7,768 bases of DNA from VFMC01 sp039796935 (GCA_039796935.1 JBDKIV010000259.1:1-7768); one strand, 5' to 3'. Counted from the stretch's first letter, positions 1-6,458 are shown. Made by a program: numbers and translations. The notes: generated by a model not told the origin, from the letters alone.

Positions 1-2067
1 GCCGGGCAGATCGACCGTCTGGGTATTCCGGGAATCCGCTTCGCCGACGGGCCCCGCGGCGCGGTGATCGGCAACGCCACCTGCTTCCCGGTGGCCATGG
101 CCCGCGGTGCCACCTGGGACCCCGAGCTCGAAGAACAGGTCGGCGATGCGATCGGGCGCGAGTTGAAAGCACTCGGGGCGAACCTCACCGGCGCCGTCTG
201 CGTCAACCTGCTCCGCCATCCCGCCTGGGGCCGGGCGCAGGAGACCTACGGCGAAGATCCCTGCCACGTGGGTGCGATGGGCGCAGCCGTCACCCGCGGG
301 CTGCAGCGCCATGTGATGGCGACCATGAAGCACTTCGCCTGCAACTCGATGGAGAACGCACGCTTCACCGTCGACGTCGAGGTCGACGACGTCGCCCTGC
401 ACGAGGTCTACCTGCCCCACTTCAAGCGGATCGCCGACGAGGGCATCGCGGCGGTCATGTCGGCCTACAACTCGGTGAACGGTGAGTGGTGCGGCGAGAG
501 CCACCAGCTCCTCACCTCGGTGCTTCGCGACGAGTGGGGCTTCGAGGGGATCGTGATCAGCGACTGGATCCTCGGACTGCGCAATGCGGCAACCTCGTTG
601 CGCCACGGGCTCGACATCGAGATGCCCTACCGGATGGTCCGGGCACAGCACCTCCCCGCTGCGCTCGAGCGTGGCGATGCCTCGTGGGACGACGTCGACC
701 GGAGCGTGCTCCGGCTGCTGTCGACCCTGCTGCGCTTCGACGCCGTCCTCGGCGCGCCCCCGCCAGATCGCTCCGTCGTCGGCTCGGCTCGCCATCGCGA
801 TCTCGCCCGACACGTCGCAGCGCGCTCGACGGTCCTGCTTCGCAACGAACCGGTCGACGGCACACCGGTGCTTCCCCTCGCCGCCGGGCAACGGGTCGCC
901 GTGATCGGGGCGCTGGCCGGGGTGGTCAACGTCGGCGACGGAGGTTCGAGCGACGTCTGGGACGTCGACTGCCACAGCGTCGTCGACGGCCTGCGCGACG
1001 TGCTGGCCGATGTCGACGTCGACGACGGTAGCGACCTCGACCGGGCCACCCGGCTGGCGGCATCGGCCGATGTCGCACTGGTCGTGGTCGGCTACACCTA
1101 CCTCGACGAGGGCGAGTACATCGGCGAGACCGACAGCTCGCTCATGGGCCTGTTCCCGCCCGGCGACGAACCCGACGTGCTCGACCTGTATGCCGGGCAG
1201 CTCGAGCAACTCCCCGCCTTCGACAAGCCGACCCACCTGCGGGGCCGCACACGCGGGTTCAGTACCGGTGGCGACCGGACCTCGCTGCGCCTGTCCGACG
1301 CGGACGTCGCCCTCATCCGTGCGGTCGCCGCAGCAAACCCGCGAACCATCGTCTCGGTGCAGTCCGGTGGCGCGGTCATCATGACCGAGTGGGTCGAGCA
1401 CGTCCCCGCCGTGGTCCAGTCCTGGTTCGGTGGTTGTCGCGCTGGGCAGGGGCTCGCTGATGTCGTCACCGGCGCCGTCAACCCATCCGCACGGCTCCCG
1501 TTCAGCGTGCCCCGGCACGAGGACGATCTCCCTCCGTTCGACCGCTCGGCCACGCACGCCGTGTACGACCGCTGGCACGGATGGTGGCGACTCGAACGTG
1601 ACGGTTCGGTCCCGCTGTTCCCGTTCGGGTTCGGGCTGTCGTACACCGACTTCGCACTCGACGACGTGAGCGCATCGGTCGAGGCGCACCAGGTGGTCGT
1701 CACGGGCATGCTCCACAACATCGGACCGCGCGATGGGGCCGATGTCGTCCAGGTCTATGCCGCCGCGCCCACGTCGGGTGGCCCGTCACGCCTCATCGGG
1801 TTTGCACGGGTCGAGGTCGCGGCGGGCGGTTCGGCATCGTTCGACATCACGGTCCCGTTCGAGTCGCTGCAGACCCGTGATCCCGAGACCCGCAGCTGGA
1901 TCGCGCCGACCGGCACCTACCGGTTGACCGTCGGCCGCCATGCGACCGACCCACACCCTCGACGTCTGACGGTCGAGCTGCCGTCGCAGCAGACATCGTC
2001 GCAGCAGACATCGCCGCAGCAGGCATCGCAGCAGCCGCGGCACGAGCACGGCGACGGGGCACCATGA
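1..2067 (+). CDS. Glycoside hydrolase family 3 protein, beta-glucosidase type (5' end missing)
   Basis: The frame is open from base 1, and the codons before the first ATG (64) read like a GH3 N-terminus (LGIPGIRFADGPRG), so the true start lies upstream of the window. GH3 enzymes remove beta-linked glucose or related sugars from non-reducing ends. Visible landmarks in order: FPVAMARGATWD (about 88-120); the HPAWGRAQETYGEDP substrate-site block (about 217-261); KHFACNS (328-348); the GIVISDW nucleophile motif with catalytic Asp at 562-564; a second alpha/beta domain with GYTYLDEGE (1090-1116) and GGDRTSLRLS (from 1267); GLSYT (about 1630-1644); and a fibronectin III-like C-terminal domain (about 1735-1960). 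About 50 residues separate DEGE from GGDR, which are normally contiguous. The acid/base Glu is probably in DEGE (inference). The C-terminus ends in a Q/S/T-rich pentapeptide repeat. The stop overlaps the GH84 start as ATGA, so the two genes are probably translationally coupled. Exact sugar specificity cannot be read from the sequence. Confidence 0.93.
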   Translation, partial: AGQIDRLGIPGIRFADGPRGAVIGNATCFPVAMARGATWDPELEEQVGDAIGRELKALGANLTGAVCVNLLRHPAWGRAQETYGEDPCHVGAMGAAVTRGLQRHVMATMKHFACNSMENARFTVDVEVDDVALHEVYLPHFKRIADEGIAAVMSAYNSVNGEWCGESHQLLTSVLRDEWGFEGIVISDWILGLRNAATSLRHGLDIEMPYRMVRAQHLPAALERGDASWDDVDRSVLRLLSTLLRFDAVLGAPPPDRSVVGSARHRDLARHVAARSTVLLRNEPVDGTPVLPLAAGQRVAVIGALAGVVNVGDGGSSDVWDVDCHSVVDGLRDVLADVDVDDGSDLDRATRLAASADVALVVVGYTYLDEGEYIGETDSSLMGLFPPGDEPDVLDLYAGQLEQLPAFDKPTHLRGRTRGFSTGGDRTSLRLSDADVALIRAVAAANPRTIVSVQSGGAVIMTEWVEHVPAVVQSWFGGCRAGQGLADVVTGAVNPSARLPFSVPRHEDDLPPFDRSATHAVYDRWHGWWRLERDGSVPLFPFGFGLSYTDFALDDVSASVEAHQVVVTGMLHNIGPRDGADVVQVYAAAPTSGGPSRLIGFARVEVAAGGSASFDITVPFESLQTRDPETRSWIAPTGTYRLTVGRHATDPHPRRLTVELPSQQTSSQQTSPQQASQQPRHEHGDGAP
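1981..2037 (+). repeat. 15-nt tandem repeat at the 3' end of the GH3 gene
   Basis: A 15-nt unit close to TCGTCGCAGCAGACA occurs at 1981-1995, 1996-2010 and 2011-2025, with a shortened fourth copy from 2026. It keeps the reading frame and encodes PSQQT-SSQQT-SPQQA-SQQPR, a hydrophilic, probably disordered tail after the fibronectin III-like domain. The unit length is a multiple of three, so gain or loss of copies would not break the gene. Confidence 0.85.
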
Positions 2068-3383
2068 CGATCCACCATGACGAGCTACCCACGGCCGAGT
2101 ACGGGCTGATCGAGGGGTTCTACGGCCCACCGTGGTCGCACGAGCAGCGACTCACCTGGATCGATCTGCTGACCCGGTTCGACATGACCCGATATGTGTG
2201 GGCGGCCAAGCAGGAGCCCCGCCACCGAGATCGCTGGAGCGAGCCATTCACCGATGACGAACTGCGCCAGTTCGACGAACTCGCCCGGCGCTCGCCGACG
2301 GTCGAACTGGGCGTGGCGCTGACCCCCGGCCCCGAAGCGAGTGCCGGGGCGAGTGCCGGGGCGAGTGCCGACGCCACGACTGTGACCGCCCTGGTCGGCA
2401 AGCTGGGCCCCGCCGTCGCGGCCGGTGCGGCATTCGTCGTGCTCAGCTGCGACGACATGCCGTCGCTCGATGCCGGGAGCGCCCACCGTCGTCTGGCGCA
2501 CCGGTTGCTCGATCGGCTCGAGGTGCCGGTCTGGATCGTCCCGACCCACTACTGCGGGTCGTCATCGTCGCCGTATCTCGAATCGTTGTGCGCCGGTCTC
2601 AGCGCCGACGTGCAGGTGATGTGGACCGGCCAGCACGTCGTCAACGACCGCATCGAGGCGGCCGAGGCCATCCGCTGGTCCGAGCTCGTCGGCCGTCCGC
2701 CGCTGGTGTGGGACAACGCCCCGGTCAACGACGCGATGATGACCGACGCCCTGCATCTCGGCCCGCTCGACGGTCTCGATCCGGGCCTACGCGCCGCGGT
2801 ACGCGGTGTGCTGTGGAACCCGATGGAGTTCGCCGCAGCATCGAGCGCACTGATGTCGAGCGCAGCAGCCTGGGCCCGCGGCGACGATCCCTGGGCTGCA
2901 TGGGAGGCCTGGGTCCGCGGGCGTGGCTGGTATGCGCTGGCCGTGGCCACGGCATTCCCCACCGATCGGCACTGGGCCGGCGGGCAGGGGACAGCCGTGT
3001 TCGACGACGCCGATTGGTGGCGTGGCATCCGCGACGGACTGCCCGACGACGTCGTGGCGGTCGGGCTCGATGCGGGCGTCCAACGCTGGAACGATGCGGC
3101 CCGGGCGGGTGCGGCGCTCGCCGTCGACGCACTCGACACGGCAGCGCGCGCCAGAACCCGCGGTCCGGGTACCGGCACGTCCATCCGCGCCGCCGGCCTG
3201 GCGGCACGATGGGCCGACTGGACCCGCAGCGCCCCGAGCACGTTCGGCAGCGGCGTGCGTCGTCGGCCGATCTTCACGCAGGATCACCGAGGCGAGTTCG
3301 TCCACTCGGCCCGCTCGTTCACCCGTACCGAGAGCCCGGTCGACCACCTGGTTCGACGAGCGATCGACGCCCCACCCCGATGA
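2064..3383 (+). CDS. GH84 family beta-N-acetylglucosaminidase / O-GlcNAcase-like hydrolase
   Basis: The 439-aa protein is a compact GH84 (NAGidase domain) enzyme, expected to release beta-linked GlcNAc by substrate-assisted catalysis. Motifs: YGLIEGFYGPPW (residues 13-24), AAKQEPRHRDRW around Lys49 (substrate-binding Lys of the family), LSCDDMPS with the paired catalytic Asp130-Asp131, WTGQHVV, and WDNAPVND (216-223), then LHLGPLDG and LWNPMEF near 250. The N-terminus has no hydrophobic stretch, so the protein is probably cytoplasmic. The size matches catalytic-domain-only bacterial members and not the long multidomain secreted ones. The ATG at 2064 overlaps the GH3 stop (ATGA); the upstream SD (GACGGGG) is weak, consistent with translational coupling. 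An Ala/Ser/Gly repeat (residues 92-103) sits in a loop just before the catalytic strand. The C-terminal third beyond about residue 270 is poorly recognisable. Substrate could be GlcNAc on proteins, chitin-derived or other oligosaccharides. Confidence 0.93.
   Translation: MTIHHDELPTAEYGLIEGFYGPPWSHEQRLTWIDLLTRFDMTRYVWAAKQEPRHRDRWSEPFTDDELRQFDELARRSPTVELGVALTPGPEASAGASAGASADATTVTALVGKLGPAVAAGAAFVVLSCDDMPSLDAGSAHRRLAHRLLDRLEVPVWIVPTHYCGSSSSPYLESLCAGLSADVQVMWTGQHVVNDRIEAAEAIRWSELVGRPPLVWDNAPVNDAMMTDALHLGPLDGLDPGLRAAVRGVLWNPMEFAAASSALMSSAAAWARGDDPWAAWEAWVRGRGWYALAVATAFPTDRHWAGGQGTAVFDDADWWRGIRDGLPDDVVAVGLDAGVQRWNDAARAGAALAVDALDTAARARTRGPGTGTSIRAAGLAARWADWTRSAPSTFGSGVRRRPIFTQDHRGEFVHSARSFTRTESPVDHLVRRAIDAPPR
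2337..2372 (+). repeat. 12-nt tandem repeat inside the GH84 catalytic domain
   Basis: The unit GCGAGTGCCGGG occurs at 2337-2348 and 2349-2360, with a third copy at 2361-2372 changed at one base. It is codon-aligned and encodes ASAG-ASAG-ASAD. It lies directly after the VALTPGPE segment, where family members carry a loop between two barrel strands, about 27 residues before the catalytic Asp pair. Confidence 0.85.
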
Positions 3384-3393
3384 GGTGCTGCCG

Positions 3394-4887
3394 TCAGCGC
3401 GTCCAGCGGTCCTGGTTGGTGCAGGTGTTCTTGACGTCGCAGTAGAAGTCGAAGCTCCAGGTTCCCCCCTCGCGCCCGACACCGCTGTGGCGACTGCCGC
3501 CGAACGGGGCACGAAGGTCACGGACGAAGAAGCAGTTGACCCACAGGGTCCCGGCGACGAGCCGACTGCCGACCCGTTCGGCCCGCTCGGGATCACCCGT
3601 GAACAGCACGCCGGCGAGGCCGAACTCGGTGCCGTTCGCCATGGCGATCGCCTCGTCCTCGTCCCGGAACGACTGGACCGTCAGCACCGGCCCGAAGACC
3701 TCGCTCGTCAGGATCTCCGAACCCGGCCGGGCCCCGGCGAACAGCGTCGGCCGGTAGTAGAGCCCGCCCATCCCGGCCTCGGCCAGATCGGTGTTGGGCC
3801 CGCCGCCGAGGAGCACCTCGGCCCCGTCGGCCACCGCCCGGCGAACGAAGCCATCGACCCGCTCGAGATGCTCGCGGCTGATCTGCGGCCCGATGTCGGT
3901 GCTCAGATCCCGCGGGTCACCCTGACGGATCTGCGCAGCCCGCACGAGGAAGCGCTCGACGAACTCGTCGTGGATCGACTCCTCGACCAGCAGCCGGACC
4001 CCGGCCAGACAGACCTGCCCGGCATTGTCGTACTGCTCGACGGCATGGGTGACCGCCGCATCGAGGTCGGCATCGGCGAACACCACGAACGGGCTCTTGC
4101 CGCCCAGTTCGAAGCTGCACGGAGTGAGATTGGCAGCGGCCGAGCGAGCGATGATCCGCGCCGTCGGAACCGACCCGGTGAAGCTGATCCGACGGACATC
4201 CGGGTGGCCGGTGAGTGCATCGCCCACCTCCTCGCCCAGGCCCTGAACGACGTTGAACACCCCGGCGGGGAGCCCGGCCTCGTGGGTGATGTCGGCCAAG
4301 AGCGACGCCGTCAGCGGGCTCCACTCGGCGGGCTTCAGGACCACCGTGCATCCCGCCGCCAGCGCCGGCGCGACCTTCCAGGTGGCCAGCATGAGCGGGG
4401 CATTCCACGGAGTGATCAGCACCGCCGGCCCGCTCGGGTCCCAGCTGACATGGTTGCGGTGACCGCGGGTGTCGAAGTCGGGATGATGGAGGTCGTCGAC
4501 GAGGTAGTCGGCGAAGAACCGGAAGTTGTGCGCCACGCGGGGCATCACCCCGCGCAGGTGGCTCCGCAGCAGCGCACCGTTGTCGGTCGTCTCGACGATC
4601 GCGAGTTCGTCGATGCGTCGCTCGACGATGTCGGCGACCCGGTGGAGGAGTTCGGCCCGCCGTGCGGGCGGGGTCGCCGCCCACTCGGGGAAGGCCCGAT
4701 CGGCCGCAGCGACCGCAGCGCGGGCCTCGTCGGGCCCGCCGCGCGAGATGTGGCCGATGACCTGCTCGTCGATGGGCGACACGTCCTCGAAGGTGCTGGC
4801 CGATGCGATCCGCTCGCCACCGATCCAGTGCTCGGTCGACACCGGTATCCCGGCGACATCCAGGTGACCCCTGCGTTGCTGACCCAT
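3394..4887 (-). CDS. hpaE: Aldehyde dehydrogenase, 5-carboxymethyl-2-hydroxymuconate semialdehyde dehydrogenase-like (HpaE type)
   Basis: The 497-aa protein is a full-length NAD(P)-dependent aldehyde dehydrogenase. Key positions: TPWNAP with Asn162, LKPAEWSPLT with Lys185 (cofactor), FTGSV (236-240), FELGGKSP with general-base Glu260, NAGQVCLAG with catalytic Cys293, and EVFGP with Glu396. The C-terminal VRDLRAPFGG...GREGG...FDFYCDVKNTCT strongly recalls HpaE and 2-hydroxymuconic semialdehyde dehydrogenases, which oxidise the ring-cleavage semialdehyde to the dicarboxylate. Assignment to this substrate is supported by the divergent MarR gene and the nearby HpaD- and FAH-like genes, but related aldehydes cannot be excluded. 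The ATG at 4887 has a GAGGGGG purine run about 5 nt upstream. The gene faces GH84 tail to tail, with only 10 bp between stops, and is divergent from marR across a 68-bp gap holding a 20-bp palindrome. Cytoplasmic; no signal peptide. Confidence 0.88.
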   Translation of the reverse strand: MGQQRRGHLDVAGIPVSTEHWIGGERIASASTFEDVSPIDEQVIGHISRGGPDEARAAVAAADRAFPEWAATPPARRAELLHRVADIVERRIDELAIVETTDNGALLRSHLRGVMPRVAHNFRFFADYLVDDLHHPDFDTRGHRNHVSWDPSGPAVLITPWNAPLMLATWKVAPALAAGCTVVLKPAEWSPLTASLLADITHEAGLPAGVFNVVQGLGEEVGDALTGHPDVRRISFTGSVPTARIIARSAAANLTPCSFELGGKSPFVVFADADLDAAVTHAVEQYDNAGQVCLAGVRLLVEESIHDEFVERFLVRAAQIRQGDPRDLSTDIGPQISREHLERVDGFVRRAVADGAEVLLGGGPNTDLAEAGMGGLYYRPTLFAGARPGSEILTSEVFGPVLTVQSFRDEDEAIAMANGTEFGLAGVLFTGDPERAERVGSRLVAGTLWVNCFFVRDLRAPFGGSRHSGVGREGGTWSFDFYCDVKNTCTNQDRWTR

Positions 4888-4892
4888 CCGTG

Positions 4893-4899
4893 CCCCCTC
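4893..4899 (-). promoter_or_regulatory. Shine-Dalgarno-like site of the aldehyde dehydrogenase gene
   Basis: Read on the minus strand, the bases before ATG 4887 are CGAGGGGGCACGG. The GAGGGGG run lies about 5 nt from the start codon and supports this start, which also gives the usual N-terminal length for the family. Confidence 0.5.
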
Positions 4900-4934
4900 G
4901 TCGTGCCCGTCGCCCTGGCGATGCTGCCGATGCG

Positions 4935-4954
4935 ATCGTTCGGTACCGAACGAT
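4935..4954. promoter_or_regulatory. Perfect 20-bp palindrome, probable MarR operator in the divergent promoter region
   Basis: ATCGTTCGGTACCGAACGAT is identical to its own reverse complement over all 20 bases. It lies between the divergent aldehyde dehydrogenase (start 4887) and marR (GTG 4956), ending one base before the marR start codon. A 17/20 copy occurs upstream of the dioxygenase gene (5517-5536). MarR proteins bind palindromes of about this size as dimers, and autoregulation from a divergent gap is typical of the family. Assigning the site to this MarR protein is inference from position and recurrence. Confidence 0.8.
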
Positions 4955-4955
4955 A
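4950..4955 (-). promoter_or_regulatory. Possible -10 element for the aldehyde dehydrogenase promoter
   Basis: On the minus strand this reads TATCGT, which fits the loose TAnnnT pattern. It overlaps the edge of the 20-bp palindrome, so transcription would start inside the palindrome and a bound repressor would block it. No convincing -35 hexamer is visible, so the call rests on position and a weak match only. Confidence 0.25.
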
Positions 4956-5483
4956 GTGTCGGGCGCCGTGGCGGGTGCCTTCTCGAGCGACGACGACAAC
5001 GAGTTGCGGCGAGCAGAGCGAGACGTCACGCTCGCCTTCGAGGATCGCCCCTTCGACTTCGCGGCACTGCTGGCGGTCAGCAACGTGTTCCGCGCCGCCA
5101 CGGCAGTGCGTAACCACATGGAGCGCGAGGTCCTCCGCGACCATGAACTCAGCTGGAGCGCCTTCGTGGTGCTGTTCGTGCTGCGTGTGTGGGGCGAGCA
5201 CGAGTCGGCCCAGTTGGCTGCGGAGGCCGGTATCACCGGCGGCACGCTGACCGGGGTCGTGGGGACCCTCGAGCGGCGAGGCCTCGTCACCCGCGAGAGC
5301 CACCCGACGGACAGGCGACGTCAGTTGGTCCGCCCGACCGACGACGGCATGCTCGCCGTCGACCAGATCATGCCGGTCTTCAACCGCCATGAGGCCCTCG
5401 TGACCGCCGACCTGACCGATGCCGATCGAGCCGAACTGGCCCGCCTGCTGCGAGCAGTACTGCGACGCGTGACGGGCGAGTGA
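4956..5483 (+). CDS. MarR-family transcriptional regulator of the aromatic catabolic genes
   Basis: From GTG 4956 the protein has 175 residues, a normal MarR length. A helical N-terminal dimerisation part (about 35-60) leads to a winged helix-turn-helix: SAQLAAEAGITGGTLTGVVG (about 84-103) as HTH, LERRGLVTRESHPTDRRRQL as recognition-helix end and wing with the characteristic D-R pair (119-120), then C-terminal helices (about 152-172). MarR proteins are dimeric repressors usually released by phenolic or other aromatic ligands; HpaR of the enterobacterial 4-hydroxyphenylacetate cluster is such a protein, so a similar role is inferred. The start is uncertain: GTG 4956 abuts the operator with no SD, and GTG 4968 (171 residues) is equally possible. 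A more upstream ATG (4803) would run the gene through the palindrome and into antisense of the dehydrogenase and is unlikely. The next gene starts 71 bp downstream, behind its own operator. Confidence 0.9.
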   Translation: MSGAVAGAFSSDDDNELRRAERDVTLAFEDRPFDFAALLAVSNVFRAATAVRNHMEREVLRDHELSWSAFVVLFVLRVWGEHESAQLAAEAGITGGTLTGVVGTLERRGLVTRESHPTDRRRQLVRPTDDGMLAVDQIMPVFNRHEALVTADLTDADRAELARLLRAVLRRVTGE

Positions 5484-5512
5484 CCGACCGCGCCCGATGG
5501 CCGGGTGCCGAC

Positions 5513-5518
5513 TAGGAT
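5513..5518 (+). promoter_or_regulatory. Possible -10 element of the dioxygenase promoter
   Basis: TAGGAT fits the TAnnnT pattern and overlaps the first two bases of the operator-like site. A start point about 7 nt downstream would fall in the operator and leave a short leader with the SD site. No good -35 is visible. Confidence 0.3.
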
Positions 5519-5536
5519 CGTTAGGGTCCGAACGAT
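5517..5536. promoter_or_regulatory. Second MarR-type operator upstream of the dioxygenase gene
   Basis: ATCGTTAGGGTCCGAACGAT matches the palindrome at 4935-4954 at 17 of 20 positions without gaps. The outer arms ATCGTT and AACGAT are perfectly conserved and complementary; only inner positions 7, 10 and 11 differ. It lies in the 71-bp gap between marR and the dioxygenase gene, 10 bp before the SD site, where binding would block transcription. The recurrence of the same 20-bp site in both gaps makes chance unlikely. Confidence 0.8.
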
Positions 5537-5546
5537 TTCTCGGGAC

Positions 5547-5553
5547 GGAGGAG
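5547..5553 (+). promoter_or_regulatory. Ribosome binding site of the dioxygenase gene
   Basis: GGAGGAG directly precedes ATG 5555. The GGAGG core leaves 3 nt to the start codon, a slightly short but workable spacing. It supports this ATG, which also matches the usual N-terminus of HpaD-like proteins. Confidence 0.7.
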
Positions 5554-5554
5554 T

Positions 5555-6433
5555 ATGGGTCACATCGTCGGGGCGGCTCTCGTATCGCACATCCCACCCA
5601 TCGTGATGGGCGACGAGATCCTCAGCCTGCTCTACGGCCCGGAGGGGACGACGCTGGTCGACGGCCTGCACCGGATGCGCGCCGAGAAGCTCGATCATCT
5701 CGACATCGACACCGTCATCGTGTTCGACTCGCATTGGTACACCACGGTCGAGCACATCATCACGGCGCACGACCGGCGCAGCGGGCTGTTCACCAGTTCC
5801 GAGCTACCACGCGGCATGAGCGCCATGCCCTACGACATGCCGGGTGACCCCGAGTTGGCGATCGCATTCGAGCGGATCGCCAACGCCCGGACCGACACCA
5901 GGGGCCTGGCGTGCGCGGACCCATACCTGCCCGTGCACTATGCCACCACCAACCTGCTGCCGTTCCTGCAGGCCGAGGGCGAGGCATGGCTGAGCATGGG
6001 GATCTGCCAGACCGCCACGGTCGACGACTTCCTGCTCGCCGGCGAACTGCTGGGCGAGGCCATCGCAGGGCTCGATCGCAACGTGGTGCTCCTCGCCTCG
6101 GGTGGGCTGTCGCACCGGTTCTGGCCGATGCAGGAGTTCGCGCTCCACGAGGCAGCCGATCCCATCCACATCCGCACGCCCGAGGCGCGCGCCGCCGACG
6201 AGCACGTGCTGGCCCTGCTCGACGCCGGCCAGCACGACGCGGTCATCGATGGGATGCCGACGTATCGCACGCACGGCCCCGAAGCATTCTTCGGTCACTA
6301 CCTGATGATGGTCGGGGCACTCGGCGGCCGCCGCTGTACCGCCCGCGGCGAACGCTTCTCGGCCTACGAGTCGGCCGCGGGTACCGGCCAGGTGCACGTC
6401 TGGTTCGACCTGCCCGGCGGCCGGGCCGCCTGA
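5555..6433 (+). CDS. hpaD: LigB-superfamily (type III) extradiol dioxygenase, 3,4-dihydroxyphenylacetate 2,3-dioxygenase-like
   Basis: The 292-aa protein resembles the enterobacterial HpaD (about 283 aa) along its length. It is predicted to cleave a catecholic ring next to the hydroxyls using Fe(II) and O2, giving a 2-hydroxymuconate semialdehyde derivative. Residues aligning with the LigB-fold site: metal ligands His12 (SHIPPI), His60 (FDSHW) and Glu243 (HGPEAFFGHY), and catalytic His187 (ASGGLSHRFW). Shared HpaD-style blocks include IVFDSHW, LFTSSELPRGM, YDMPGDPELA and the C-terminal SAAGTGQVHVWFDLP. Extradiol enzymes of this fold are cytoplasmic; no signal peptide is present. It follows its own operator-like site and leads a probable transcription unit with the FAH and cupin genes. 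Homoprotocatechuate is the best substrate guess given the HpaE- and FAH-like neighbours, but another substituted catechol cannot be ruled out from sequence. Confidence 0.88.
   Translation: MGHIVGAALVSHIPPIVMGDEILSLLYGPEGTTLVDGLHRMRAEKLDHLDIDTVIVFDSHWYTTVEHIITAHDRRSGLFTSSELPRGMSAMPYDMPGDPELAIAFERIANARTDTRGLACADPYLPVHYATTNLLPFLQAEGEAWLSMGICQTATVDDFLLAGELLGEAIAGLDRNVVLLASGGLSHRFWPMQEFALHEAADPIHIRTPEARAADEHVLALLDAGQHDAVIDGMPTYRTHGPEAFFGHYLMMVGALGGRRCTARGERFSAYESAAGTGQVHVWFDLPGGRAA
6416..6430 (+). other. GC-only hairpin at the end of the dioxygenase gene
   Basis: GGCGGC-CGG-GCCGCC forms a 6-bp stem with a 3-nt loop immediately before the TGA stop (6431-6433). No T-run follows, so it is not an ordinary intrinsic terminator. 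It could stabilise the 3' end of the message or be a by-product of GC-rich coding for PGGRAA. Confidence 0.35.
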
Positions 6434-6458
6434 CCCGACCCGGCGCACCCGACCCGTC

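Noticed and set aside
64..66. First ATG-like codon (GTG/ATG region near 64) as the real GH3 start
   Set aside because: The frame is open to base 1 and encodes typical GH3 sequence (LGIPGIRFADGPRG) before it, so the gene is truncated by the window edge.
4803..4955. ATG 4803 as the start of marR
   Set aside because: It would add 51 residues with no MarR similarity, antisense to the dehydrogenase N-terminus, and run the coding region through the palindromic operator.
2923..4956. A 677-codon + strand open frame antisense to the aldehyde dehydrogenase
   Set aside because: It runs through the end of GH84 in another frame and the complement of a clearly conserved dehydrogenase. The translation has no recognisable domain, and long antisense frames are expected at this G+C content.
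3917..5290. A 457-codon minus-strand frame across the dehydrogenase and marR
   Set aside because: It overlaps both conserved genes out of frame, is Arg/Pro/Ala-rich with low complexity typical of shadow frames, and shows no motif.
6416..6430. Rho-independent terminator after the dioxygenase gene
   Set aside because: The stem is followed by a C-rich stretch with no T-run and lies before the stop codon; read-through into the FAH gene is more likely.
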